Source of the DNA: Methylophilus rhizosphaerae
GTDB lineage: Bacteria; Pseudomonadota; Gammaproteobacteria; Burkholderiales; Methylophilaceae
Assembly: GCF_900100975.1 (NCBI RefSeq)
Contig: NZ_FNFX01000001.1
Coordinates: 685,820 to 749,819, forward strand
DNA: 64,000 bases
Direction of reading: 5' to 3'
A program made the position numbers and the translations under genes. The notes beneath the pieces are model-generated. The model saw only the letters and a list, made by a program, of their open reading frames with translations. It was not told the origin of the DNA and did no database searches. Below, in pieces: positions 55,356-63,110 of the stretch (positions are counted from its first letter, which is position 1; each line of letters opens with the position of its first letter).

Positions 55356-55927
55356 TTTTTACTCCTGGCACACTCTGGACACCACGAATTAAGGTTATGG
55401 ACGTTTTGAAGTGGTGCTAGCCAGGTGCTGTGATATTCATTGCCACAATGCCATAGCATGTTTGTGTAATTGTTCACATAGGTTGTTGATAGACATACAC
55501 CACCTTTCTTTTTAGCGATAGCTTTAGCAATAGCCATCCCATCTTTCTTTGGTCTACCTACTTTTGGTTTAGGGCAGCAAGGACATGAGAATGAACCATG
55601 TTTGATTGAGGTAGCTGTGAAAAAATATGTAGGGTGTGATGGGTTAGGACACTTCAATTCAAGTTTAGATTTTAATGTTTCATAGCTCGTTGAAATGAGT
55701 GTGATATTTTTTTGTTTGAGAATTTCAGAAAGCTTGGCGAGTGTTTCTGCTTTTTTCTTAATTCTTTCTTCTTTAATGAATTCGTTATAGCTAATGAAAA
55801 ACCTCTGTCTTGATATATTCAATTCTTTAGCTAATAAACTCCATGTAATTACATCTGATTTCTTTTTGACAGATTCAATAGCAGATTGAAATTTCTGCTC
55901 TTTATCTGTGATTTTTACATTGCTCAT
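55352..55927 (-). CDS. Zinc-ribbon protein with AT-hook-like segment
   Basis: 191 residues. An N-terminal helix-turn-helix-like part (WSLLAKELNISRQRFFISYN), then two Cys-rich units: CPNPSHPTYFFTA ... CPCCP and LWHCGNEYHSTWLAPL ... WCPEC. Between them KVGRPKKDG resembles an AT hook. Likely DNA-binding. Coupled to the HNH-like gene below. Confidence 0.7.
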   Translation of the reverse strand: MSNVKITDKEQKFQSAIESVKKKSDVITWSLLAKELNISRQRFFISYNEFIKEERIKKKAETLAKLSEILKQKNITLISTSYETLKSKLELKCPNPSHPTYFFTATSIKHGSFSCPCCPKPKVGRPKKDGMAIAKAIAKKKGGVCLSTTYVNNYTNMLWHCGNEYHSTWLAPLQNVHNLNSWCPECARSKN

Positions 55928-55955
55928 TATTCATTCCTTTTTTAACAATAAAATT

Positions 55956-55983
55956 AATATATGAAATAAATTCACTTTGTAAA
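55956..55983 (-). promoter_or_regulatory. Class A promoter
   Basis: TTTACA-16-TATATT ahead of the zinc-ribbon gene. Confidence 0.7.
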
Positions 55984-55985
55984 TA

Positions 55986-56016
55986 GCAAAAATGAAAAAT
56001 CCCCAATAAAGGGGAT
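55986..56016 (-). terminator. Terminator
   Basis: AATCCCC and GGGGATT stem after the 56,062 gene. Confidence 0.75.
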
Positions 56017-56061
56017 TGTTTAGGTATTTGGTAATAATTTTATTTAGGGCTTGGCCGCTAT

Positions 56062-56283
56062 TTAATATGTATGTATTAAATACTTACCATCTGTCTCTAC
56101 TTTAGGTGGCATTTGTTTAGCACAAATTTCATTTACCTTTGGATTATTGCTAGGTATTTGGCATTGATAATAAACTGTAGCACTTACATTAATGTTTGTT
56201 GAAACTGATTCTTTAGAGAATGCAGTGATAGACATTAAGCTTGATAAAATTAATACTGAGATTTTAAGTGTGATAGTGTTCAT
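56062..56283 (-). CDS. Small exported protein
   Basis: 73 residues with a signal peptide cleaved near ITAFSKE. The mature part has two Cys (YYQCQIP, EICAKQ), probably a disulfide. It is 12 bp after the 56,296 gene. Confidence 0.6.
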   Translation of the reverse strand: MNTITLKISVLILSSLMSITAFSKESVSTNINVSATVYYQCQIPSNNPKVNEICAKQMPPKVETDGKYLIHTY

Positions 56284-56295
56284 ATGATGATTTCC

Positions 56296-56727
56296 TTATT
56301 GTTGGTTGATATAAACTAGATTTTGAATTAAAGACTCAACTTCATTATCTTGCGTGTTTGATTTTAATGTTTGAGATAAAACTTCATAAACAATCATATC
56401 TTCAATGATTTTGATTGATTCAATTGGATAGTCTTTATAAATTGACTCGCCCAATGTTAAATATCCAAAAGCCTTAACTTTGATAGCGTTAATGTAATTG
56501 AATTCAGTATTTTGAATAGTATGCTTTAATAAGTCTTTTGAGATAGAGAATAAAATTGCTGATGCTACTGCCTTAATGAATTGCTCTTGTTCTTCTTTAA
56601 CACTGTCATCGTGTCTGTATTTTCCGAACAAAGCTCTTACTTTGTTAGTTCTTGAATCGGCTACTGCAACAAATTCTTTATCTAAAGAAAGTGGACCTGC
56701 TTCATGTGTTGTAATATATGTTGTCAT
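56296..56727 (-). CDS. Unknown helical protein
   Basis: 143 residues. It opens MTTYITTHEAGPLSLDKEFV; the rest is helical. Unrecognised. Class B promoter at 56,760-56,787. Confidence 0.6.
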   Translation of the reverse strand: MTTYITTHEAGPLSLDKEFVAVADSRTNKVRALFGKYRHDDSVKEEQEQFIKAVASAILFSISKDLLKHTIQNTEFNYINAIKVKAFGYLTLGESIYKDYPIESIKIIEDMIVYEVLSQTLKSNTQDNEVESLIQNLVYINQQ

Positions 56728-56759
56728 TTGAATTATCCTTATTAGTTAGTTATATATTA

Positions 56760-56787
56760 AATATAGTAAATTACTCTCAATAGTCAA
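56760..56787 (-). promoter_or_regulatory. Class B promoter
   Basis: TTGACT-16-TATATT within GCTATTGACTATTGA. Confidence 0.7.
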
Positions 56788-56804
56788 TAGCAAATATTGA
56801 TTAT

Positions 56805-56835
56805 TTGATAAACGGTAAACTATTGGATAAGTGGA
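56805..56835. repeat. ATGGTA box, degenerate copy 4
   Basis: AAACGGTAAACTATTGGATA then AGTGG; it keeps the position relative to the class B promoter. Confidence 0.45.
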
Positions 56836-57171
56836 TCAATATCTGAAGATATTATGAAAAGGAGTAGGCATTAAAGATTTCCAAATAGCTTTAGCTATAT
56901 GATTTTCTTTAACCTCTTCTTCTTTAAAACCTATTTGGTTTTGTTGAGTGATTTCTAAAGTGGGTTTTCTTAACCTAGCTTGTATTTCAGCCCTATACTC
57001 AAGGTCTGATAATTCTTCATGAGCTTTATCTTTCAACTGTTCAATGAAAGGTGTTGTGTTTAACTCACTGAAATAACCAGCTTTGCTTAACTCGTTGAAC
57101 TTCAATCTATTATTTTGGTATAGATAGAAAGCTTCATATTCAACGGCTTTGTGTTGTGCTGTATGGCTCAT
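56836..57171 (-). CDS. Unknown helical protein
   Basis: 111 residues, helical, unrecognised (YEAFYLYQNNRLKFNELSK). It overlaps the 57,168 gene by 4 bases. Confidence 0.55.
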   Translation of the reverse strand: MSHTAQHKAVEYEAFYLYQNNRLKFNELSKAGYFSELNTTPFIEQLKDKAHEELSDLEYRAEIQARLRKPTLEITQQNQIGFKEEEVKENHIAKAIWKSLMPTPFHNIFRY

Positions 57172-57356
57172 ATATTCCCCAATAACTCTTTAGTGATTTG
57201 TTCAACTTCCGAATCAGTAAGCCCTAAAGACAATAAATTGTTGTAGTGCTTGGCTGTTGGAAATGTATGAGCAATGCTTAACTTGTGGATATACAAATCA
57301 GTTCTTGTTAAGTCTGCAAGCAAGGTTCTGTTATCAATGTGAGTAGTCATGAACAT
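57168..57356 (-). CDS. Small unknown protein
   Basis: 62 residues; ATG 57,356 or 57,350 may be used. LLSLGLTDSEVEQITKELL resembles a segment of the protein encoded by the next gene upstream (LTDTEINQIATEVFN), so the two may be related. Middle gene of a three-gene unit. Confidence 0.55.
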   Translation of the reverse strand: MFMTTHIDNRTLLADLTRTDLYIHKLSIAHTFPTAKHYNNLLSLGLTDSEVEQITKELLGNI

Positions 57357-57358
57357 GA

Positions 57359-57691
57359 TTAGATACCAATCTCTTTCATTGTTTCTGTGATTACATGAAC
57401 ATGTCTATTGAATACTTCAGTAGCAATTTGATTGATTTCAGTGTCAGTTAATTGTTCATTAAGTGTGCCTGCTGCAACTTCAATTAAGTTTGTAATGATT
57501 AAGTGGTTCATGCTGAAGTTGATATCTTCATTAATGAAGTAGTGAAAGAAAACTGGTAAAACCTTGCCTTGATTCACATAATCTTCAATGCTTTCAACCT
57601 CACCGATATAAACACTGATATTTGCATCAGTTTCTACAAGTGCAAGTAAAACCAAATCTCTTACTAATTCTATTTTATTATTGTTATTCAT
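57359..57691 (-). CDS. Unknown protein, first of a three-gene unit
   Basis: 110 residues, helical, with LTDTEINQIATEVFNRHV near the C terminus. Unrecognised. It has a class A promoter. Confidence 0.55.
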   Translation of the reverse strand: MNNNNKIELVRDLVLLALVETDANISVYIGEVESIEDYVNQGKVLPVFFHYFINEDINFSMNHLIITNLIEVAAGTLNEQLTDTEINQIATEVFNRHVHVITETMKEIGI

Positions 57692-57714
57692 AATTATTTC
57701 TCCATTTGTATACC

Positions 57715-57742
57715 CTTATACGAAATAAAAACCAAATGTAAA
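57715..57742 (-). promoter_or_regulatory. Class A promoter
   Basis: TTTACA-16-TATAAG within GCTATTTACATTTG. Confidence 0.7.
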
Positions 57743-57771
57743 TAGCAAAAGTTAAATAATTTGAATTTAAT

Positions 57772-58014
57772 TTATTTCTTATCAATTGATTGTGTTGTTG
57801 TTTGAGTTCTCATATCAAATGAATTTATTTTATTGAATAGCATGCTGAAAGTAATGAGAGTGATAATTACAATCCCTGCTTTGATTGTGATTTGTGTATT
57901 TTTATTACCGATTACTTTAATGGCTTTCTCTTTGAAATTTTCTTTCTTAATTATTTTAGGTAGTTTTACATTAAGCTCTCCATCATTAAATTCAAATGTA
58001 AATTGTTTTTTCAT
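57772..58014 (-). CDS. Small membrane protein
   Basis: 80 residues from ATG 58,014 (GGAG six bases upstream; earlier in-frame ATGs at 58,020 and 58,026 sit on the RBS). A basic, beta-like N-terminal half, then one membrane helix (IKAGIVIITLITFSMLF) and a short polar end. Unrecognised. Confidence 0.6.
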   Translation of the reverse strand: MKKQFTFEFNDGELNVKLPKIIKKENFKEKAIKVIGNKNTQITIKAGIVIITLITFSMLFNKINSFDMRTQTTTQSIDKK

Positions 58015-58072
58015 GTCCATCTCCATATAGTTTTCATAACAATATGAAATTAAGATTGAAAGTAAAGGTATA

Positions 58073-58144
58073 GATAAAAAAAATCCCCAATTTCTTGGGG
58101 ATTTATAATACTAACTAGGTATTTTAGGAAATTGTATGTAATAC
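58073..58144 (-). ncRNA. Candidate small RNA of about 70 nt
   Basis: A good minus-strand promoter (TTGACA at 58,178-58,173, 16 bp, TATATT at 58,156-58,151) is followed after about 45 bases by a strong terminator (AAATCCCCAA/TTGGGGATTT, 58,081-58,104, with T8). No ORF lies between. The transcript could also form AATAC/GTATT. The terminator may at the same time end the LRR gene above. Confidence 0.45.
58075..58104 (-). terminator. Terminator of the small RNA / fourth LRR gene
   Basis: Ten-base stem with a 4-base loop and T8 on the minus strand. Confidence 0.85.
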
Positions 58145-58207
58145 ATAACTAATATAAGATAACGAATTCCATTGTCAACAGTTTATTGATATTTATTTTA
58201 TAAATAT

Positions 58208-59044
58208 TTAAAGCTCTAATGAGTTAGATTTTCTTATGACTTTTGGTTTCTCATTAGTTATTGGTTTTGTTTTGTCATTCACTTGTTTAAGTTTTTTCTC
58301 TTGTTTGTTGTAGTAGTCCAATATCTCTTTGTGGTTGAACTTATCAAATACTTCAGGTAGTTCATTCCTATCACACCAGACAACCCCTTTAACGAGCTCT
58401 GGACCATTTTTAAAGGTGGTTATTGAGTTATTGCTACAATTGAGATTCATATGAATTTCTCTAGGTGCATGCTCTAAAGAGGTCAACTTATTATTATTAC
58501 AATTAAAGTCGCCTTTAATGATTGGTGGACAACCCTTAAGCGATGTTATCTGATTATGAGAGCAATCATAGTTTTCAAATACACTTGATGGACCTTCTTC
58601 TAAAGAAGTGATTTTGTTATAAAAACAATAGAATCTACCGCCTACTTCTTTAGGGCAACCTTTCAATGAAGTTAAGTTGTTATATGCACAATTGAAATTC
58701 CAGCCCGTTTTTTCTGGTGCATACTCTAATGATTCCAATTGATTTTTAGAACAAATATAATTTTCACGGACAATATGGGGACCATACTTTAATGATGTTA
58801 TGTTGTTAATAGTGCAGTTGAAAGTTCCATAAACTTCTTTAGGGCTACCTTTGAGTGAAGTTAATTGATTGTTAGCGATATTAAAATCACCATGAACTAC
58901 ACCAAACTGAAAAGGTAGCTCTGTTAATTGTTTGCTGTTTAAATCTATGTCTTGATTCACATCTACTGATAAATCACTATTGATAGAATATTTTTTAATA
59001 TTGTGTATATCTAGCCAGTGTTTAATTTCTTGTTCTGTTTTCAT
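58208..59044 (-). CDS. Comb-like leucine-rich-repeat protein, longest array
   Basis: 278 residues. Cap (YSINSDLSVDVNQDIDL) and about nine 21-residue repeats (GGRFYCFYNKITSLEEGP; KGDFNCNNNKLTSLEHAP). The C terminus, KPKVIRKSNSLEL, is a diverged form of the R-K-M-K-L tail. Promoter TTGCAT-16-TATATT at 59,075-59,102. It is about 23 kb from the nearest paralogue (35,499). Confidence 0.75.
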   Translation of the reverse strand: MKTEQEIKHWLDIHNIKKYSINSDLSVDVNQDIDLNSKQLTELPFQFGVVHGDFNIANNQLTSLKGSPKEVYGTFNCTINNITSLKYGPHIVRENYICSKNQLESLEYAPEKTGWNFNCAYNNLTSLKGCPKEVGGRFYCFYNKITSLEEGPSSVFENYDCSHNQITSLKGCPPIIKGDFNCNNNKLTSLEHAPREIHMNLNCSNNSITTFKNGPELVKGVVWCDRNELPEVFDKFNHKEILDYYNKQEKKLKQVNDKTKPITNEKPKVIRKSNSLEL

Positions 59045-59104
59045 AATTTCATCCTTTCTTATTATTATGAATTCAATATAGTGAATTTATCTTGAAATGC
59101 AAAT

Positions 59105-59132
59105 ATAAAAAAAACCACCTTAAAGGTGGTTT
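59105..59132 (-). terminator. Terminator of the toxin-antitoxin operon
   Basis: AAACCACC and GGTGGTTT stem with A8 (T8 on the minus strand). Confidence 0.85.
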
Positions 59133-59147
59133 ATGTATTCTTACTTA

Positions 59148-59462
59148 TTAAATTTTATGTTGGCTCATTCTTCTGAAGAAAACTGCATTCAAATCTCTTG
59201 CTTGATTACATATTAGATAGATATAAATATTATCTTCTACGACTTCATAAATGATTCTGCAATATCTAGTTAAGCCTTGCCTAAAATCAGAATTAATATC
59301 TTGAAGTTCTAAAGGCACTGGTTGTGCTAATGGATTTTTCTCAATGAACTTTAATTTATCTTCTAATTCTTTTTTTGTTGTTTTCCATAGTTCGGGTTTC
59401 AATGATTGTTTTAAATCACTTAAATCATCTATAGCCCCTTGAGTGAATATAACTTGCATCAT
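59148..59462 (-). CDS. RelE/ParE-family toxin
   Basis: 104 residues. VIFTQGAIDDLSDLKQSL, NPLAQPVPLELQD, FRQGLTRYCRIIYEVVEDNIYI and a final AVFFRRM follow the RelE/ParE fold. RelE-type members cleave mRNA on the ribosome; ParE-type act on gyrase. The start overlaps the antitoxin stop, the usual layout. Confidence 0.87.
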   Translation of the reverse strand: MMQVIFTQGAIDDLSDLKQSLKPELWKTTKKELEDKLKFIEKNPLAQPVPLELQDINSDFRQGLTRYCRIIYEVVEDNIYIYLICNQARDLNAVFFRRMSQHKI

Positions 59463-59719
59463 TATTCCAATTCAGTAAAAACTTCACTCATTGTTTTTAC
59501 TTGCCCTTGTTCAATCTGTTTGCGACCAATAGCAATAATTTTTAATAAGGCTAGTGTTTGCTGTGTTTGTTCATATGAAGCTACATCTTGAACAATAATG
59601 CTAGATACACCGTTTTGAGTAATGAGTAAGGGTTCTCTAGTCTCGGTGATCTCTTTAACTATCTCTGCTGTGTGGCTCTTTAGGTAGCTGATAGGTTTAA
59701 CATTTGTAGATAGTCTCAT
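59462..59719 (-). CDS. Phd/YefM-family antitoxin
   Basis: 85 residues. KPISYLKSHTAEIVKEITETREPLLITQNG with VIVQDVASYEQ is the Phd/YefM N-terminal DNA-binding domain; the acidic C terminus should wrap the toxin. AGTCTT repeats at the promoter (about 59,750-59,775) are likely its operator. Confidence 0.87.
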   Translation of the reverse strand: MRLSTNVKPISYLKSHTAEIVKEITETREPLLITQNGVSSIIVQDVASYEQTQQTLALLKIIAIGRKQIEQGQVKTMSEVFTELE

Positions 59720-59749
59720 GGTGGTTTCTCCTTAACTGATAGGACTAAT

Positions 59750-59775
59750 TATAGTCTTAATTCAGTCTTGAGTAT
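59750..59775 (-). promoter_or_regulatory. Toxin-antitoxin operator/promoter
   Basis: Two AGTCTT direct repeats 11 bp apart (AGTCTTAATTCAGTCTT) overlap a TATAAT -10 on the minus strand. The rest of 59,776-59,941 holds no other feature I can support. Confidence 0.5.
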
Positions 59776-59941
59776 ACTTATTTATTAAATATAAATAGGT
59801 CTTAAGCCCTTGCTAGTATTAGCTTTTATTGGAAAATCATATTAATGCAGACGGGGTTGAATTTGTTGGTTTGATAGATTGTTGCTGCTTTTATTAATCC
59901 TGGATCATAAACTAAATTCTGAGTGATTCAGGATAGTAGAC

Positions 59942-60328
59942 ATGAAGACAATGTATGACCGTGGCAAGAAGTCCAGATATCTAGTGATTGTGTTCCCTAA
60001 AGACAAGTTTGAAATCTTCTTAGAACTATGTGCTGACAATACAAAGTATTCAGACCTCATGAAAAAGCATGAGATAACTTCACATGTAGCCCGTAGTATT
60101 GCTGGTAAAACAATCTACTGGTTAAGGCGATTAGCTGAAGATACTAGGGATGAAGAAATGGAAGCCATTACACTTAGAAGAAAAACCTATGAGAGTAATT
60201 TGAGTGTTAGACAATACCTTGAAAAGTATGGTCAGTTTTTTATTAATAAGGTTGAGTATTACCAGAAATCTGGACGGATATTAATCTCTAAGGATATTCA
60301 GGGAACAAAAAGCATTTGGCGATATTAA
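59942..60328 (+). CDS. Unknown basic protein
   Basis: 128 residues, basic and helical. YSDLMKKHEITSHVARSIAG could be a helix-turn-helix. It lies between the toxin-antitoxin module and the iteron region, so a copy-control or replication role is conceivable; nothing proves it. Confidence 0.55.
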   Translation: MKTMYDRGKKSRYLVIVFPKDKFEIFLELCADNTKYSDLMKKHEITSHVARSIAGKTIYWLRRLAEDTRDEEMEAITLRRKTYESNLSVRQYLEKYGQFFINKVEYYQKSGRILISKDIQGTKSIWRY

Positions 60329-60517
60329 GATAATTCCTTAAATTGAAATTGATAGTGAAAGTAAAGGGTTGTGTAATAATTTTATTTAAGGAATTGAGTA
60401 TCTAAAGAAAGGTTGTGTAATCTATGATTATTGAACCTTTAATGATGTGATTAATTATTTCTGCTATAGCAGTAGTAATTAAAGCTTTTGTTTTATTAAA
60501 AGTATGTTGAAGGCCTT

Positions 60518-60841
60518 TGCCGACCTTTTGCCGACCTTTTTAATATGGTCGGCAAGCCTAGAACCCTTATAAAATATAGATAAATTTAATATAATTAGTT
60601 AAATGCCGACCTTACCATTAACAAACATACTCGGTAAGGAAAAAATATTCATAGATAATATTTTTAACCATGATTGTTTATAGGTATTAGTGATTATGTA
60701 TGTATTTATTTGTTTACTATAATTCCAATGGGGTTTGGATGATAAAAGGTCGGCAAATTGAGTTTTATTAGATTAAAATCTATATAGAATAAGGCTTGTA
60801 TCAATGCCGACTTATATTTTATGGCCGGCAAAAGGTCGGCA
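60518..60841. other. Candidate replication origin with GGTCGGCA repeats
   Basis: Eight copies of TGCCGACC/GGTCGGCA in both directions (two degenerate): 60,518; 60,529; 60,547 (inverted); 60,604; 60,748 (inverted); 60,805; 60,823 (inverted); 60,834 (inverted). An extra inverted pair CCTTACC/GGTAAGG (60,610/60,632) and AT-rich stretches lie between. It fills the gap before the primase-helicase gene, typical of iterons. The stretch 60,329-60,517 holds no gene. Confidence 0.6.
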
Positions 60842-60849
60842 AGGATATA

Positions 60850-60880
60850 TAAAAAAATAGCCCCATTACTTAGGGGCTAT
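60850..60880 (-). terminator. Terminator of the primase-helicase gene
   Basis: ATAGCCCC and GGGGCTAT stem with A7 upstream (T7 on the minus strand). Confidence 0.85.
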
Positions 60881-60913
60881 CTGTCTGTGAATGGCTTATG
60901 TATTGAATAGTTA

Positions 60914-62734
60914 TCATTGAAAAACTTCTTCAACCTCATCATCATCAACTTCAATTGTTCTTGTTAAATAAACGATTCTTTTACCATTTTTTCTTACATC
61001 AGCTTTAATATCCTCATCAATTTCTGGATAAACATTTTTAAATCTCATCCAAAAATTAGTAGCACTTAGTTTTTCATATCCGTTTTTATCAGCATATTTA
61101 ATAAAGTTTTCATAGATTACTTCTTTACTTGTGAATTTAGATTTATCTTCACTGTATTCGTATGGAAACTCATTAGTAAACATTCTTACTTTATCAGCAC
61201 GATTGATAAAATTGAATAAAGCCTTTTCTGACTCTTCACAAGTAGTGAATATTAATTTGTTCTTTTTAAGTCTTTGCAAGCCAATTAAAGCCCAATCAAG
61301 AAATATTCCCATCTCTTCATTAATGATTCTTTTGGCTAAATCTTTAACGGCTGTCTTTCTATCAAATGTTGCATTCCAATTAACGATCATCATTCTTCTG
61401 AATAAACCGTTTGAGAAGTCATCCACTCTAAAATCATTATTTCCGGATATAAACCACTTGCCAATCAATTTAACTGATTGTTTCTCTTTTCTGATACCTC
61501 TTAGTTCTATCTTGTCGCCAGCAACTGCTGCTTTAAGGAATTCAACGTCAAAGCCTTTTTTCTTAGTCTCTGAAGCTAAAATTGCAGTTTTATTAATTAA
61601 GTTATCGTTATAAGTGCCCATATTTTCTAAAGAAATTGCTACTGAGCTATTACTTAACAAGGCTTGAATGATTTCCATCATTACACCCTTACCGTTGCCC
61701 CCTCCACCCAACCAGTATTGGAAGACTTGAGCTAAAACACACGCAATAAGTGAATATCCTACATATTCCTGGACATTGGCTTGTTTGTCGTCCTCTGGAA
61801 GTGAAGTATCAATAAAGCTTTTAAATAAACTGTCTTTAGATGGCGCTTTAGGTGTGTAAGGACCTGCCTTATCAATCAATACATTAATTTCATGTGTTAA
61901 AGGTATGTTTCTATCAGGCTTGATAGCTATTACATCGCCATTGTCTAAAATGTGTAGCCAGTGCTTCATAGTAGGGATATAGCTATTGTTCTGGATATCT
62001 TTACTGAATGCTTCCATTTTGTAATAGAACACATTGAAGATTGAATTAACATTTTTACTAGTTAATTGTGCTTCATGATTAGCTTTTAACCATTCAGTAA
62101 TATCATTTCTAATATCTTTAGGGTCTTGTAATACATAGTGATGGTTGTTCCATCTGTATATATTGCCAGCATCACTTCTATATTTTGATATGAATAATGA
62201 TTTGTCTGAATTGAGTCTGTCTAAATAGATAGATTCAATTGTTGGTGGTTTAACATATTCTTGTTTAGAAACTGGTTGAGCTTTTTTAAGTTCAGCTTTA
62301 GTAGCTTTATTAACCTTATCTCTTAAAATATTTTCCTTAACTTTTTTAGCTATTATTTCTTCTTCAGTTAAAACAATCACTTTTTTGATAGGCTTCGCTT
62401 TACCCAATTTCTTCTGAGTAGCTTGTTTAACTTTTTCTTTAAATAAGTTAGCTTCAACCTTTTCATCAATCTTTAATTGTTCTTCTGGACTGATTGCAAT
62501 ATGTTCTATAACCTTTAATGGCTCTTCTGGAATATCTGTGAATGGATCAAGATTGATTCCAAAATTTGGGTCTTCTATACTTGATTCAATTAATGATTTT
62601 TTTGTTGCTCTTTTGTCATCAATTGAATGAACATTATTTGTTTCTGAAATTGATGGTTTAGCACCTTTTGTATTAAAGGCTAATTTTTCTTTTTCATCAT
62701 TGACTTCTTTAAAATTATTACTTATATTATCCAT
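60914..62734 (-). CDS. Phage/plasmid primase-helicase (P4/D5 type, SF3 helicase)
   Basis: 606 residues from ATG 62,734 (AGAGA eight bases upstream; an in-frame TTG at 62,752 has no RBS). The N-terminal 190 residues are Lys/Glu-rich and linker-like. The D5_N-like region precedes an SF3 helicase with Walker A GGGGNGKG, LASETKKKGFDV, and KWFISGNNDFRVDD. No zinc-ribbon or primase catalytic motif was seen N-terminally, so it may act mainly as a replicative helicase. It lies next to the repeat-rich region, as expected for the initiator of the element. Confidence 0.87.
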   Translation of the reverse strand: MDNISNNFKEVNDEKEKLAFNTKGAKPSISETNNVHSIDDKRATKKSLIESSIEDPNFGINLDPFTDIPEEPLKVIEHIAISPEEQLKIDEKVEANLFKEKVKQATQKKLGKAKPIKKVIVLTEEEIIAKKVKENILRDKVNKATKAELKKAQPVSKQEYVKPPTIESIYLDRLNSDKSLFISKYRSDAGNIYRWNNHHYVLQDPKDIRNDITEWLKANHEAQLTSKNVNSIFNVFYYKMEAFSKDIQNNSYIPTMKHWLHILDNGDVIAIKPDRNIPLTHEINVLIDKAGPYTPKAPSKDSLFKSFIDTSLPEDDKQANVQEYVGYSLIACVLAQVFQYWLGGGGNGKGVMMEIIQALLSNSSVAISLENMGTYNDNLINKTAILASETKKKGFDVEFLKAAVAGDKIELRGIRKEKQSVKLIGKWFISGNNDFRVDDFSNGLFRRMMIVNWNATFDRKTAVKDLAKRIINEEMGIFLDWALIGLQRLKKNKLIFTTCEESEKALFNFINRADKVRMFTNEFPYEYSEDKSKFTSKEVIYENFIKYADKNGYEKLSATNFWMRFKNVYPEIDEDIKADVRKNGKRIVYLTRTIEVDDDEVEEVFQ

Positions 62735-62826
62735 AGTATTATCTCTACTCAATCTGTTTAGTGGTATTGCTCCTTAGAAAATCTTGGCGGAAATTCTTTT
62801 ATAGTTACATCTGAAAACCCTAAATA

Positions 62827-63015
62827 TTATATTTGGGGTTTTTCAATTTCTTCAGCTTCTAATTGTTTTTCTAACATATTGTTAATAACAAGATTTATTG
62901 ACTCATTATTTTTAACTGCATTTCTAAGCAATAATTCATGTAAATGCATTTTCAATCTTAAAGGCAATTGTTTTTCAATAGAATTACCTTTCATTTTTGT
63001 TGTTCTTTTTTTCAT
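62827..63015 (-). CDS. Small basic protein, possible ribbon-helix-helix
   Basis: 62 residues from ATG 63,015 (AAGG eight bases upstream). A basic start (MKKRTTKMKG) precedes KQLPLRLKMHLHELLLRNAVK, then ESINLVINNMLEKQL. The strand-helix-helix layout fits an Arc-type RHH regulator. It could control the primase gene downstream. Confidence 0.6.
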   Translation of the reverse strand: MKKRTTKMKGNSIEKQLPLRLKMHLHELLLRNAVKNNESINLVINNMLEKQLEAEEIEKPQI

Positions 63016-63110
63016 AATGCTCATCCTTTAATCTGATATCACTTTATAGTTATATTAAATATTTCCAGCTTGTCAACATCAATTTAAATATTTAATCAAT
63101 AAAAAAATAA

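Noticed and set aside
50281-58104. CRISPR array
   Set aside because: The repeats here are a few dispersed regulatory boxes with unequal spacing and no spacer-like units; no cas genes are present.
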